This document shows positions 36,491 through 48,490 of a DNA stretch of 64,000 nt, piece after piece. The translations under genes were made by a program, and so were the position numbers. Every line of letters starts with the position of its first letter. The first letter of the stretch is position 1. The DNA lies in contig OZ176050.1 in the NCBI GenBank assembly GCA_964247055.1, positions 744,001 through 808,000 on the forward strand. Reading direction: 5' to 3'. The notes beneath the pieces were generated by a model. The model did no database searches, was not told where the DNA came from, and worked only from the letters and a program-made list of their open reading frames with translations. Origin of the DNA: Paragordius varius (Eukaryota; Nematomorpha).

Positions 36491-39400
36491 GCCATAATTT
36501 TTTTTGGGTAGCCCTATGGTAGTTCCATCATCACCCCAAATATTTTCGAGATCGGAGTATAAATGTAATTTTTATGAATTTTTTAAATATATAAAAAATT
36601 TTGTTTATACGATATTAAAAATAAAAATGGCTACCTAAAATCCAAATTTGATCAGGTGATGTCACTATAATTTTTTTTGGGTAGCCCTATGGTAGTTCCA
36701 TCATCACCCCAAATATTTTCGAGATCGGAGTATAAATGTAATTTTTATGAATTTAAATATTTAAAAAATTTATTTTATACGATTTTAAAAATAAAAATGG
36801 CTACCTAAAATCCAAATTTGATCAGGTGATGTCACTATAATTTTTATGGGTAGCCCTATGGTAGTTCCATCATCACCCCAAATATTTTCGAGATCGGAGT
36901 ATAAATGTAATTTTTATGAATTTTTTAAATATTTAAAAAATTTATTTTATACGATTTTAAAAATAAAAATGGCTACCTAAAATCCAAATTTGATCAGGTG
37001 ATGTCGCCATAATTTTTTTTGGGTAGCCCTATAGTAGTTCCATCATCACCCCAAATATTTTGGGGATCGGAGTATAAATGTAATTTTTATGAATTTTTTA
37101 AATATTTAAAAAATTTATTTTATACGATTTTAAAAATAAAAATGGCTACCTAAAATCCAAATTTGATCAGGTGATGTCGCCATAATTTTTTTTGGGTAGC
37201 CCTATTCCATCATCACCCCAAATATTGTCGAGATCGGAGTATAAATGTAATTTTTATGAATTTTTTAAATATTTAAAAAATTTATTTTATACGATTTTAA
37301 AAATAAAAATGGCTACCTAAAATCCAAATTTGATCAGGTGTTGTCACCATAATTTTTTTTGCGTAGCCCTATGGTAGTTCTATCATCACCGCAAATATTT
37401 TCGAGATCGGAGTATAAATGTAATTTTTATGAATTTTTTAAATATTTAAAAAATTTATTTTATACGATATTAAAAATAAAAATGGCTACCTAAAATCCAA
37501 ATTTGATCAGGTGATGTCACTATAATTTTTTTTGGGTAGCCCTATGGTAGTTCCATCATCACCCCAAATATTTTCGAGATCGGAGTATAAATGTAATTTT
37601 TATGAATTTTTTAAATATTTAAAAAATTTATTTTATACGATTTTAAAAATAAAAATGGCTACCTAAAATCCAAATTTGATCAGGTGATGTCACTATAATT
37701 TTTATGGGTAGCCCTATGGTAGTTCCATCATCACCCCAAATATTTTGGGGATCGGTCTATAAATGTAATTTTTATGAATTTTTTAAATATTTAAAAAATT
37801 TTGTTTATACGATATTAAAAATAAAAATGGCTACCTAAAATCCAAATTTGATCAGGTGATGTCACTATAATTTTTTTTGGGTAGCCCTATGGTAGTTCCA
37901 TCATCACCCCAAATATTTTCGAGATCGGAGTATAAATGTAATTTTTATGAATTTAAATATTTAAAAAATTTATTTTATACGATTTTAAAAATAAAAATGG
38001 CTACCTAAAATCCAAATTTGATCAGGTGATGTCACTATAATTTATATGGGTAGCCCTATGGTAGTTCCATCATCACCCCAAATATTTTCGAGATCGGAGT
38101 ATAAATGTAATTTTTATGAATTTTTTAAATATTTAAAAAATTTATTTTATACGATTTTAAAAATAAAAATGGCTACCTAAAATCCAAATTTGATCAGGTG
38201 ATGTCGCCATAATTTTTTTTGGGTAGCCCTATAGTAGTTCCATCATCACCCCAAATATTTTGGGGATCGGAGTATAAATGTAATTTTTATGAATTTTTTA
38301 AATATTTAAAAAATTTATTTTATACTTTAAAAATAAAAATGGCTACCTAAAATCCAAATTTGATCAGGTGATGTCGCCATAATTTTTTTTGGGTAGAGCC
38401 CTATGGTAGTTCCATCATCACATCAAATATTTTCGAGATCGGAGTATAAATGTAATTTTTATAAATTTTTTAAATATTTAAAAAATTTATTTTATACGAT
38501 TTTAAAAATAAAAATGGCTACCTAAAATCCAAATTTGATCAGGTGATGTCACTATAATTTTTTTGGGTAGCCCTATGGTAGTTCCATCATCACCCCAAAT
38601 ATTTTGGGGATCGGACTATAAATGTAATTTTTATGAATTTTTTAAATATTTAAAAAATTTATTTTATACGATTTTAAAAATAAAAATGGCTACCTAAAAT
38701 CCAAATTTGATCAGGTGATGTCGCCATAATTTTTTTTGGGTAGCCCTATGGTAGTTCCATCATCACCCCAAATATTTTCGAGATCGGAGTATAAATGTAA
38801 TTTTTATGAATTTTTTAAATATTTAAAAAATTTTGTTTATACGATATTAAAAATAAAAATGGCTACCTAAAATCCAAATTTGATCAGGTGATGTCACTAT
38901 AATTTTTTTTGGGTAGCCCTATGGTAGTTCCATCATCACCCCAAATATTTTCGAGATCGGAGTATAAATGTAATTTTTATGAATTTAAATATTTAAAAAA
39001 TTTATTTTATACGATTTTAAAAATAAAAATGGCTACCTAAAATCCAAATTTGATCAGGTGATGTCACTATAATTTTTATGGGTAGCCCTATGGTAGTTCC
39101 ATCATCACCCCAAATATTTTCGAGATCGGAGTATAAATGTAATTTTTATGAATTTTTTAAATATTTAAAAAATTTATTTTATACGATTTTAAAAATAAAA
39201 ATGGCTACCTAAAATCCAAATTTGATCAGGTGATGTCGCCATAATTTTTTTTGGGTAGCCCTATAGTAGTTCCATCATCACCCCAAATATTTTGGGGATC
39301 GGAGTATAAATGTAATTTTTATGAATTTTTTAAATATTTAAAAAATTTATTTTATACGATTTTAAAAATAAAAATGGCTACCTAAAATCCAAATTTGATC

Positions 39401-40626
39401 AGGTGATGTCGCCATAATTTTTTTTGGGTAGCCCTATTCCATCATCACCCCAAATATTGTCGAGATCGGAGTATAAATGTAATTTTTATGAATTTTTTAA
39501 ATATTTAAAAAATTTATTTTATACGATTTTAAAAATAAAAATGGCTACCTAAAATCCAAATTTGATCAGGTGTTGTCACCATAATTTTTTTTGCGTAGCC
39601 CTATGGTAGTTCTATCATCACCGCAAATATTTTCGAGATCGGAGTATAAATGTAATTTTTATGAATTTTTTAAATATTTAAAAAATTTATTTTATACGAT
39701 ATTAAAAATAAAAATGGCTACCTAAAATCCAAATTTGATCAGGTGATGTCACTATAATTTTTTTTGGGTAGCCCTATGGTAGTTCCATCATCACCCCAAA
39801 TATTTTCGAGATCGGAGTATAAATGTAATTTTTATGAATTTTTTAAATATTTAAAAAATTTATTTTATACGATTTTAAAAATAAAAATGGCTACCTAAAA
39901 TCCAAATTTGATCAGGTGATGTCACTATAATTTTTATGGGTAGCCCTATGGTAGTTCCATCATCACCCCAAATATTTTGGGGATCGGACTATAAATGTAA
40001 TTTTTATGAATTTTTTAAATATTTAAAAAATTTTGTTTATACGATATTAAAAATAAAAATGGCTACCTAAAATCCAAATTTGATCAGGTGATGTCACTAT
40101 AATTTTTTTTGGGTAGCCCTATGGTAGTTCCATCATCACCCCAAATATTTTCGAGATCGGAGTATAAATGTAATTTTTATGAATTTAAATATTTAAAAAA
40201 TTTATTTTATACGATTTTAAAAATAAAAATGGCTACCTAAAATCCAAATTTGATCAGGTGATGTCACTATAATTTATATGGGTAGCCCTATGGTAGTTCC
40301 ATCATCACCCCAAATATTTTCGAGATCGGAGTATAAATGTAATTTTTATGAATTTTTTAAATATTTAAAAAATTTATTTTATACGATTTTAAAAATAAAA
40401 ATGGCTACCTAAAATCCAAATTTGATCAGGTGATGTCGCCATAATTTTTTTTGGGTAGCCCTATAGTAGTTCCATCATCACCCCAAATATTTTGGGGATC
40501 GGAGTATAAATGTAATTTTTATGAATTTTTTAAATATTTAAAAAATTTATTTTATACTTTAAAAATAAAAATGGCTACCTAAAATCCAAATTTGATCAGG
40601 TGATGTCGCCATAATTTTTTTTGGGT
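36125..40626 (+). repeat. 13-mer contiguous tandem duplication, period 2,232 bp
   Basis: Copy 1 spans about 36,125-38,394 and copy 2 about 38,357-40,626. Markers: AGAGCCC (36,163 and 38,395), GAATTTAAATATT (36,751 and 38,983; 37,951 and 40,183), GGTGTTGTCACC (37,341 and 39,573), CTATCATCACCGC, AATTTATATGGG, and TATACTTTAAAA (38,321 and 40,553). Differences include ATATATAAAA against ATATTTAAAA near 36,590 and 38,822, and GATCGGTCT against GATCGGACT near 37,752 and 39,984. Confidence 0.83.
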
Positions 40627-43071
40627 AGCCCTATTCCATCATCACCCCAAATATTGTCGAGATCGGAGTATAAATGTAATTTTTATGAATTTTTTAAATA
40701 TTTAAAAAATTTATTTTATACGATTTTAAAAATAAAAATGGCTACCTAAAATCCAAATTTGATCAGGTGTTGTCACCATAATTTTTTTTGCGTAGCCCTA
40801 TGGTAGTTCTATCATCACCGCAAATATTTTCGAGATCGGAGTATAAATGTAATTTTTATGAATTTTTTACATATTTAAAAAATTTATTTTATACGATATT
40901 AAAAATAAAAATGGCTACCTAAAATCCAAATTTGATCAGGTGATGTCACTATAATTTTTTTGGGTAGCCCTATGGTAGTTCCATCATCACCCCAAATATT
41001 TTCGAGATCGGAGTATAAATGTAATTTTTATGAATTTAAATATTTAAAAAATTTATTTTATACGATTTTAAAAATAAAAATGGCTACCTAAAATCCAAAT
41101 TTGATCAGGTGATGTCACTATAATTTTTATGGGTAGCCCTATGGTAGTTCCATCATCACCCCAAATATTTTCGAGATCGGAGTATAAATGTAATTTTTAT
41201 GAATTTTTTAAATATTTAAAAAATTTATTTTATACGATTTTAAAAATAAAAATGGCTACCTAAAATCCAAATTTGATCAGGTGATGTCGCCATAATTTTT
41301 TTTGGGTAGCCCTATAGTAGTTCCATCATCACCCCAAATATTTTGGGGATCGGAGTATAAATGTAATTTTTATGAATTTTTTAAATATTTAAAAAATTTA
41401 TTTTATACGATTTTAAAAATAAAAATGGCTACCTAAAATCCAAATTTGATCAGGTGATGTCGCCATAATTTTTTTTGGGTAGCCCTATTCCATCATCACC
41501 CCAAATATTGTCGAGATCGGAGTATAAATGTAATTTTTATGAATTTTTTAAATATTTAAAAAATTTATTTTATACGATTTTAAAAATAAAAATGGCTACC
41601 TAAAATCCAAATTTGATCAGGTGTTGTCACCATAATTTTTTTTGCGTAGCCCTATGGTAGTTCTATCATCACCGCAAATATTTTCGAGATCGGAGTATAA
41701 ATGTAATTTTTATGAATTTTTTAAATATTTAAAAAATTTATTTTATACGATATTAAAAATAAAAATGGCTACCTAAAATCCAAATTTGATCAGGTGATGT
41801 CACTATAATTTTTTTTGGGTAGCCCTATGGTAGTTCCATCATCACCCCAAATATTTTCGAGATCGGAGTATAAATGTAATTTTTATGAATTTTTTAAATA
41901 TTTAAAAAATTTATTTTATACGATTTTAAAAATAAAAATGGCTACCTAAAATCCAAATTTGATCAGGTGATGTCACTATAATTTTTATGGGTAGCCCTAT
42001 GGTAGTTCCATCATCACCCCAAATATTTTGGGGATCGGACTATAAATGTAATTTTTATGAATTTTTTAAATATTTAAAAAATTTTGTTTATACGATATTA
42101 AAAATAAAAATGGCTACCTAAAATCCAAATTTGATCAGGTGATGTCACTATAATTTTTTTTGGGTAGCCCTATGGTAGTTCCATCATCACCCCAAATATT
42201 TTCGAGATCGGAGTATAAATGTAATTTTTATGAATTTAAATATTTAAAAAATTTATTTTATACGATTTTAAAAATAAAAATGGCTACCTAAAATCCAAAT
42301 TTGATCAGGTGATGTCACTATAATTTATATGGGTAGCCCTATGGTAGTTCCATCATCACCCCAAATATTTTCGAGATCGGAGTATAAATGTAATTTTTAT
42401 GAATTTTTTAAATATTTAAAAAATTTATTTTATACGATTTTAAAAATAAAAATGGCTACCTAAAATCCAAATTTGATCAGGTGATGTCGCCATAATTTTT
42501 TTTGGGTAGCCCTATAGTAGTTCCATCATCACCCCAAATATTTTGGGGATCGGAGTATAAATGTAATTTTTATGAATTTTTTAAATATTTAAAAAATTTA
42601 TTTTATACTTTAAAAATAAAAATGGCTACCTAAAATCCAAATTTGATCAGGTGATGTCGCCATAATTTTTTTTGGGTAGCCCTATTCCATCATCACCCCA
42701 AATATTGTCGAGATCGGAGTATAAATGTAATTTTTATGAATTTTTTAAATATTTAAAAAATTTATTTTATACGATTTTAAAAATAAAAATGGCTACCTAA
42801 AATCCAAATTTGATCAGGTGTTGTCACCATAATTTTTTTTGCGTAGCCCTATGGTAGTTCTATTATCACCGCAAATATTTTCGAGATCGGAGTATAAATG
42901 TAATTTTTATGAATTTTTTACATATTTAAAAAATTTATTTTATACGATATTAAAAATAAAAATGGCTACCTAAAATCCAAATTTGATCAGGTGATGTCAC
43001 TATAATTTTTTTGGGTAGCCCTATGGTAGTTCCATCATCACCCCAAATATTTTCGAGATCGGAGTATAAAT
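38842..43071 (+). repeat. 12-mer contiguous tandem duplication, period 2,051 bp
   Basis: Copy 1 spans about 38,842-41,020 and copy 2 about 40,893-43,071. Markers: GAATTTAAATATT (38,983 and 41,034; 40,183 and 42,234), GGTGTTGTCACC (39,573 and 41,624; 40,770 and 42,821) and GAATTTTTTACATATT near 40,866 and 42,917. It starts inside copy 2 of the 2,232-bp duplication, so part of that product was doubled again in a different register. Confidence 0.83.
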
Positions 43072-43365
43072 CTAATTTTTATGAATTTTTAAATATTTAA
43101 AAAATTTATTTTATAGGATTTTAAAAATAAAAATGGCTACCTAAAATCCAAATTTGATCAGGTGATGTCACTATAATTTTTATGGGTAGCCCTATGGTAG
43201 TTCCATCATCACCCCAAATATTTTGGGGATCGGACTATAAATGTAATTTTTATGAATTTTTTAAATATTTAAAAAATTTATTTTATACGATTTTAAAAAT
43301 AAAAATGGCTACCTAAAATCCAAATTTGATCAGGAGATGTCGCCATAATTTTTTTTGGGTAGCCC

Positions 43366-46300
43366 TATCACCCCAAATATTTTCGAGATCGGAGTATAAA
43401 TGTAATTTTTATGAATTTTTTAAATATTTAAAAAAATTATTTTATACGATTTTAAAAATAAAAATGGCTACCTAAAATCCAAATTTGATCAGGTGATGTC
43501 ACCATAATTTTTTTTGGGTAGCCCTCTGGTATTTCCATCATCACCCCAAATATTTTCGAGATCAGACTATAAATGTAATTTTTTTAAATATTTAAAAAAT
43601 TTATTTTATACGATTTTAAAAATAAAAATGGCTACCTAAAATCCAAATTTGATCAGGTGATGTCACCATAATTTTTTTTGGGTAGCCCTATGGTAGTTCC
43701 ATCATCACCCCAAATATTGTCGAGATCGGAGTATAAATGTAATTTTTTTGAATTTTTTAAATATTTAAAAAATTTATTTTATACGATTTTAAAAATAAAA
43801 ATGGCTACCTAAAATCCAAATTTGATAAGGTGATGTCGCCATAATTTTTTTTGGGTAGCCCTATGGTAGTTCCATCATCACCCCAAATATTGTCGAGATC
43901 GGAGTATAAATGTAATTTTTTTGAATTTTTTAAATATTTAAAAAATTTATTTTATACGATTTTAAAAATAAAAATGGCTACCTAAAATCCAAATTTGATC
44001 AGGTGATGTCACCATAATTTTTTTTGGGTAGCCCTATGGTAGTTCCATCATCACCCCAAATATTGTCGAGATCGGAGTATAAATGTAATTTTTTTGAATT
44101 TTTTAAATATTTAAAAAATTTATTTTATACGATTTTAAAAATAAAAATGGCTACCTAAAATCCAAATTTGATCAGGTGATGTCACCATAATTTTTTTTGC
44201 GTAGCCCTATGGTAGTTCCATCATCACCCCAAATATTTTGGGGATCGGACTATAAATGTAATTTTTATGAATATTTTAAATATTTAAAAAATTTATTTTA
44301 TACGATTTTAAAAATAAAAATGGCTACCTAAAATCCAAATTTGATCAGGTGATGTCACTATAATTTTTTTTGGGTAGCCCTATGGTAGTTCCATCATCAC
44401 CCCAAATATTTTGGGGATCGGAGTATAAATGTAATTTTTATGAATTTTTTAAATATTTAAAAAATTTATTTTATACGATTTTAAAAATAAAAATGGCTAC
44501 AAAAATCCAAATTTGATCAGGTGATGTCGCCAAATTTTTTTTGGGTAGACCTATAGTAGTTCCATCATCACCCCAAATATTTTCGAGATCGGAGTATAAA
44601 TGTAATTTTTATGAATTTTTTAAATATTTAAAAAATTTATTTTCTACGATTTTAAAAATAAAAATGGCTACCTAAAATCCAAATTTGATCAGGTGATGTC
44701 ACCATAATTTTTTTGGGTAGCCCTATGGTAGTTCCATCATCACCCCAAATATTTTCGAGATCGGAGTATAAATGTAATTTTTATGAATTTTTTAAATATT
44801 TAAAAAATTTATTTTATACGATTTTAAAAATAAAAATGGCTACCTAAAATCCAAATTTGATCAGGTGATGTCGCCAAGATTTTTTTTGGGTAGCCCTATG
44901 GTAGTTCCATCATCACCCCAAATATTTTCGAGATCGGACTATAAATGTAATTTTTATGAATTTTTTAAATATTTAAAAAATTTATTTTATACGATTTTAA
45001 AAATAAAAATGGCTACCTAAATATCCAAATTTGATCAGGTGATGTCGCCAAAATTTTTTTTGGGTAGCCCTATAGTAGTTCCATCATCACCCCAAATTTT
45101 TTGGGGATCGGACTATAAATGTAATTTTTATGAATTTTTTAAATATTTAAAAAATTTATTTTTTACGATTTTAAAAATAAAAATGGCTACCTAAAATCCA
45201 AATTTGATCAGGTGATGTCACCATAATTTTTTTGGGTAGCCCTATGGTAGTTCCATCATCACCCCAAATATTTTCGAGATCGGAGTATAAATCTAATTTT
45301 TATGAATTTTTTAAATATTTAAAAAATTTATTTTATACGATTTTAAAAATAAAAATGGCTACCTAAAATCCAAATTTGATCAGGTGATGTCACTATAATT
45401 TTTATGGGTAGCCCTATGGTAGTTCCATCATCACCCCAAATATTTTGGGGATCGGACTATAAATGTAATTTTTATGAATTTTTTAAATATTTAAAAAATT
45501 TATTTTATACGATTTTAAAAATAAAAATGGCTACCTAAAATCCAAATTTGATCAGGTGATGTCGCCATAATTTTTTTTGGGTAGCCCTATCACCCCAAAT
45601 ATTTTCGAGATCGGAGTATAAATGTAATTTTTATGAATTTTTTAAATATTTAAAAAATTTATTTTATACGATTTTAAAAATAAAAATGGCTACCTAAAAT
45701 CCAAATTTGATCAGGTGATGTCGCCATAATTTTTTTTGGGTAGCCCTATAGTAGTTCCATCATCACCCCAAATATTTTGGGGATCGGAGTATAAATGTAA
45801 TTTTTATGAATTTTTTAAATATTTAAAAAATTTATTTTATACGATTTTAAAAATAAAAATGGCTACCTAAAATCCAAATTTGATCAGGTGATGTCGCCAT
45901 AATTTTTTTTGGGTAGCCCTATTCCATCATCACCCCAAATATTGTCGAGATCGGAGTATAAATGTAATTTTTATGAATTTTTTAAATATTTAAAAAATTT
46001 ATTTTATACGATTTTAAAAATAAAAATGGCTACCTAAAATCCAAATTTGATCAGGTGATGTCACCATAATTTTTTTTGCATAGCCCTATGGTAGTTCCAT
46101 CATCACCCCAAATATTTTCGAGATCGGAGTATAAATGTAATTTTTATGAATTTTTTAAATATTTAAAAAAATTATTTTATACGATTTTAAAAATAAAAAT
46201 GGCTACCTAAAATCCAAATTTGATCAGGTGATGTCACCATAATTTTTTTTGCGTAGCCCTATGGTATTTCCATCATCACCCCAAATATTTTGGGGATCAG

Positions 46301-46627
46301 ACTATAAATGTAATTTTTTTAAATATTTAAAAAATTTATTTTATACGATTTTAAAAATAAAAATGGCTACCTAAAATCCAAATTTGATCAGGTGATGTCG
46401 CCATAATTTTTTTTGGGTAGCCCTATGGTAGTTCCATCATCACCCCAAATATTTTGGGGATCGGACTATAAATGTAATTTTTATGAATTTTTTAAATATT
46501 TAATAAATTTATTTTATACGATTTTAAAAATAAAAATGGCTACCTAAAATCCAAATTTGATCAGGTGATGTCACTATAATTTTTTTTGGGTAGCCCTATG
46601 GTAGTTCCATCATCACCCCAAATATTG
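43366..46627 (+). repeat. 3.3-kb block, copy 1 of a pair at 5,125 bp
   Basis: About 19 monomers recur at 5,125 bp. Markers: CCCTCTGGTATTTCC (43,521 and 48,646), GATAAGG (43,824 and 48,949), CTACAAAAATCC (A run at 44,501 and 49,626), CCCTATCACCCC, a 14-bp deletion (45,581 and 50,706), GCATAGCC (46,078 and 51,203) and ATTTAATAAATTT (46,501 and 51,626). The match ends where this copy goes to type C (46,628) and the other to type A (51,753). Confidence 0.83.
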
Positions 46628-46802
46628 TCGAGATCGGAGTATAAATGTAATTTTTATGAATTTTTTAAATATTTAATAAATTTATTTTATACGATTTTAA
46701 AAATAAAAATGGCTACCTAAAATCCAAATTTGATCAGGTGATGTCGCCAAAATTTTTTTTGGGTAGCCCTATGGTAGTTCCATCATCACCCCAAATATTT
46801 TG

Positions 46803-47928
46803 GGGATCGGAGTATAAATGTAATTTTTATGAATTTTTTAAATATTTAAAAAATTTATTTTATACGATTTTAAAAATAAAAATGGCTACCTAAAATCCAA
46901 ATTTGATCAGGTGATGTCACCATAATTTTTTTTGGGTAGCCCTATGGTAGTTCCATCATCACCCCAAATATTGTCGAGATCGGAGTATAAATGTAATTTT
47001 TTTGAATTTTTTAAATATTTAAAAAATTTATTTTATACGATTTTAAAAATAAAAATGGCTACCTAAAATCCAAATTTGATCAGGTGATGTCACCATAATT
47101 TTTTTTGCGTAGCCCTATGGTAGTTCCATCATCACCCCAAATATTTTGGGGATCGGACTATAAATGTAATTTTTATGAATATTTTAAATATTTAAAAAAT
47201 TTATTTTATACGATTTTAAAAATAAAAATGGCTACCTAAAATCCAAATTTGATCAGGTGATGTCACTATAATTTTTTTTGGGTAGCCCTATGGTAGTTCC
47301 ATCATCACCCCAAATATTTTGGGGATCGGAGTATAAATGTAATTTTTATGAATTTTTTAAATATTTAAAAAATTTATTTTATACGATTTTAAAAATAAAA
47401 ATGGCTACAAAAATCCAAATTTGATCAGGTGATGTCGCCAAATTTTTTTTGGGTAGACCTATAGTAGTTCCATCATCACCCCAAATATTTTCGAGATCGG
47501 AGTATAAATGTAATTTTTATGAATTTTTTAAATATTTAAAAAATTTATTTTCTACGATTTTAAAAATAAAAATGGCTACCTAAAATCCAAATTTGATCAG
47601 GTGATGTCACCATAATTTTTTTGGGTAGCCCTATGGTAGTTCCATCATCACCCCAAATATTTTCGAGATCGGAGTATAAATGTAATTTTTATGAATTTTT
47701 TAAATATTTAAAAAATTTATTTTATACGATTTTAAAAATAAAAATGGCTACCTAAAATCCAAATTTGATCAGGTGATGTCGCCAAGATTTTTTTTGGGTA
47801 GCCCTATGGTAGTTCCATCATCACCCCAAATATTTTCGAGATCGGACTATAAATGTAATTTTTATGAATTTTTTAAATATTTAAAAAATTTATTTTATAC
47901 GATTTTAAAAATAAAAATGGCTACCTAA
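46803..47928 (+). repeat. 1.1-kb block, middle of three copies
   Basis: This 6-7 monomer block matches about 43,895-45,020 (spacing 2,908 bp) and about 49,020-50,145 (spacing 2,217 bp). Markers: CTACAAAAATCC (44,501, 47,409, 49,626), GGGTAGACCTATAG, TTTTCTACG, and TCGCCAAGAT (44,871 and 47,779). After it, this copy continues with CAGGAGATGTCGCC and CCCTATCACCCC (47,943), as at 43,331, instead of the CTAAATATCC unit that follows the other two. This marks a recombination joint near 47,930. Confidence 0.8.
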
Positions 47929-48490
47929 AATCCAAATTTGATCAGGAGATGTCGCCATAATTTTTTTTGGGTAGCCCTATCACCCCAAATATTTTCGAGA
48001 TCGGAGTATAAATGTAATTTTTATGAATTTTTTAAATATTTAAAAAATTTATTTTATACGATTTTAAAAATAAAAATGGCTACCTAAAATCCAAATTTGA
48101 TCAGGTGATGTCGCCATAATTTTTTTTGGGTAGCCCTATAGTAGTTCCATCATCACCCCAAATATTTTGGGGATCAGAGTATAAATGTAATTTTTATGAA
48201 TTTTTTAAATATTTAAAAAATTTATTTTATACGATTTTAAAAATAAAAATGGCTACCTAAAATCCAAATTTGATCAGGTGATGTCGCCATAATTTTTTTT
48301 GGGTAGCCCTATTCCATCATCACCCCAAATATTGTCGAGATCGGAGTATAAATGTAATTTTTATGAATTTTTTAAGTATTTAAAAAATTTATTTTATACG
48401 ATTTTAAAAATAAAAATGGCTACCTAAAATCCAAATTTGATCAGGTGATGTCACCATAATTTTTTTTGCGTAGCCCTATGGTAGTTCCAT

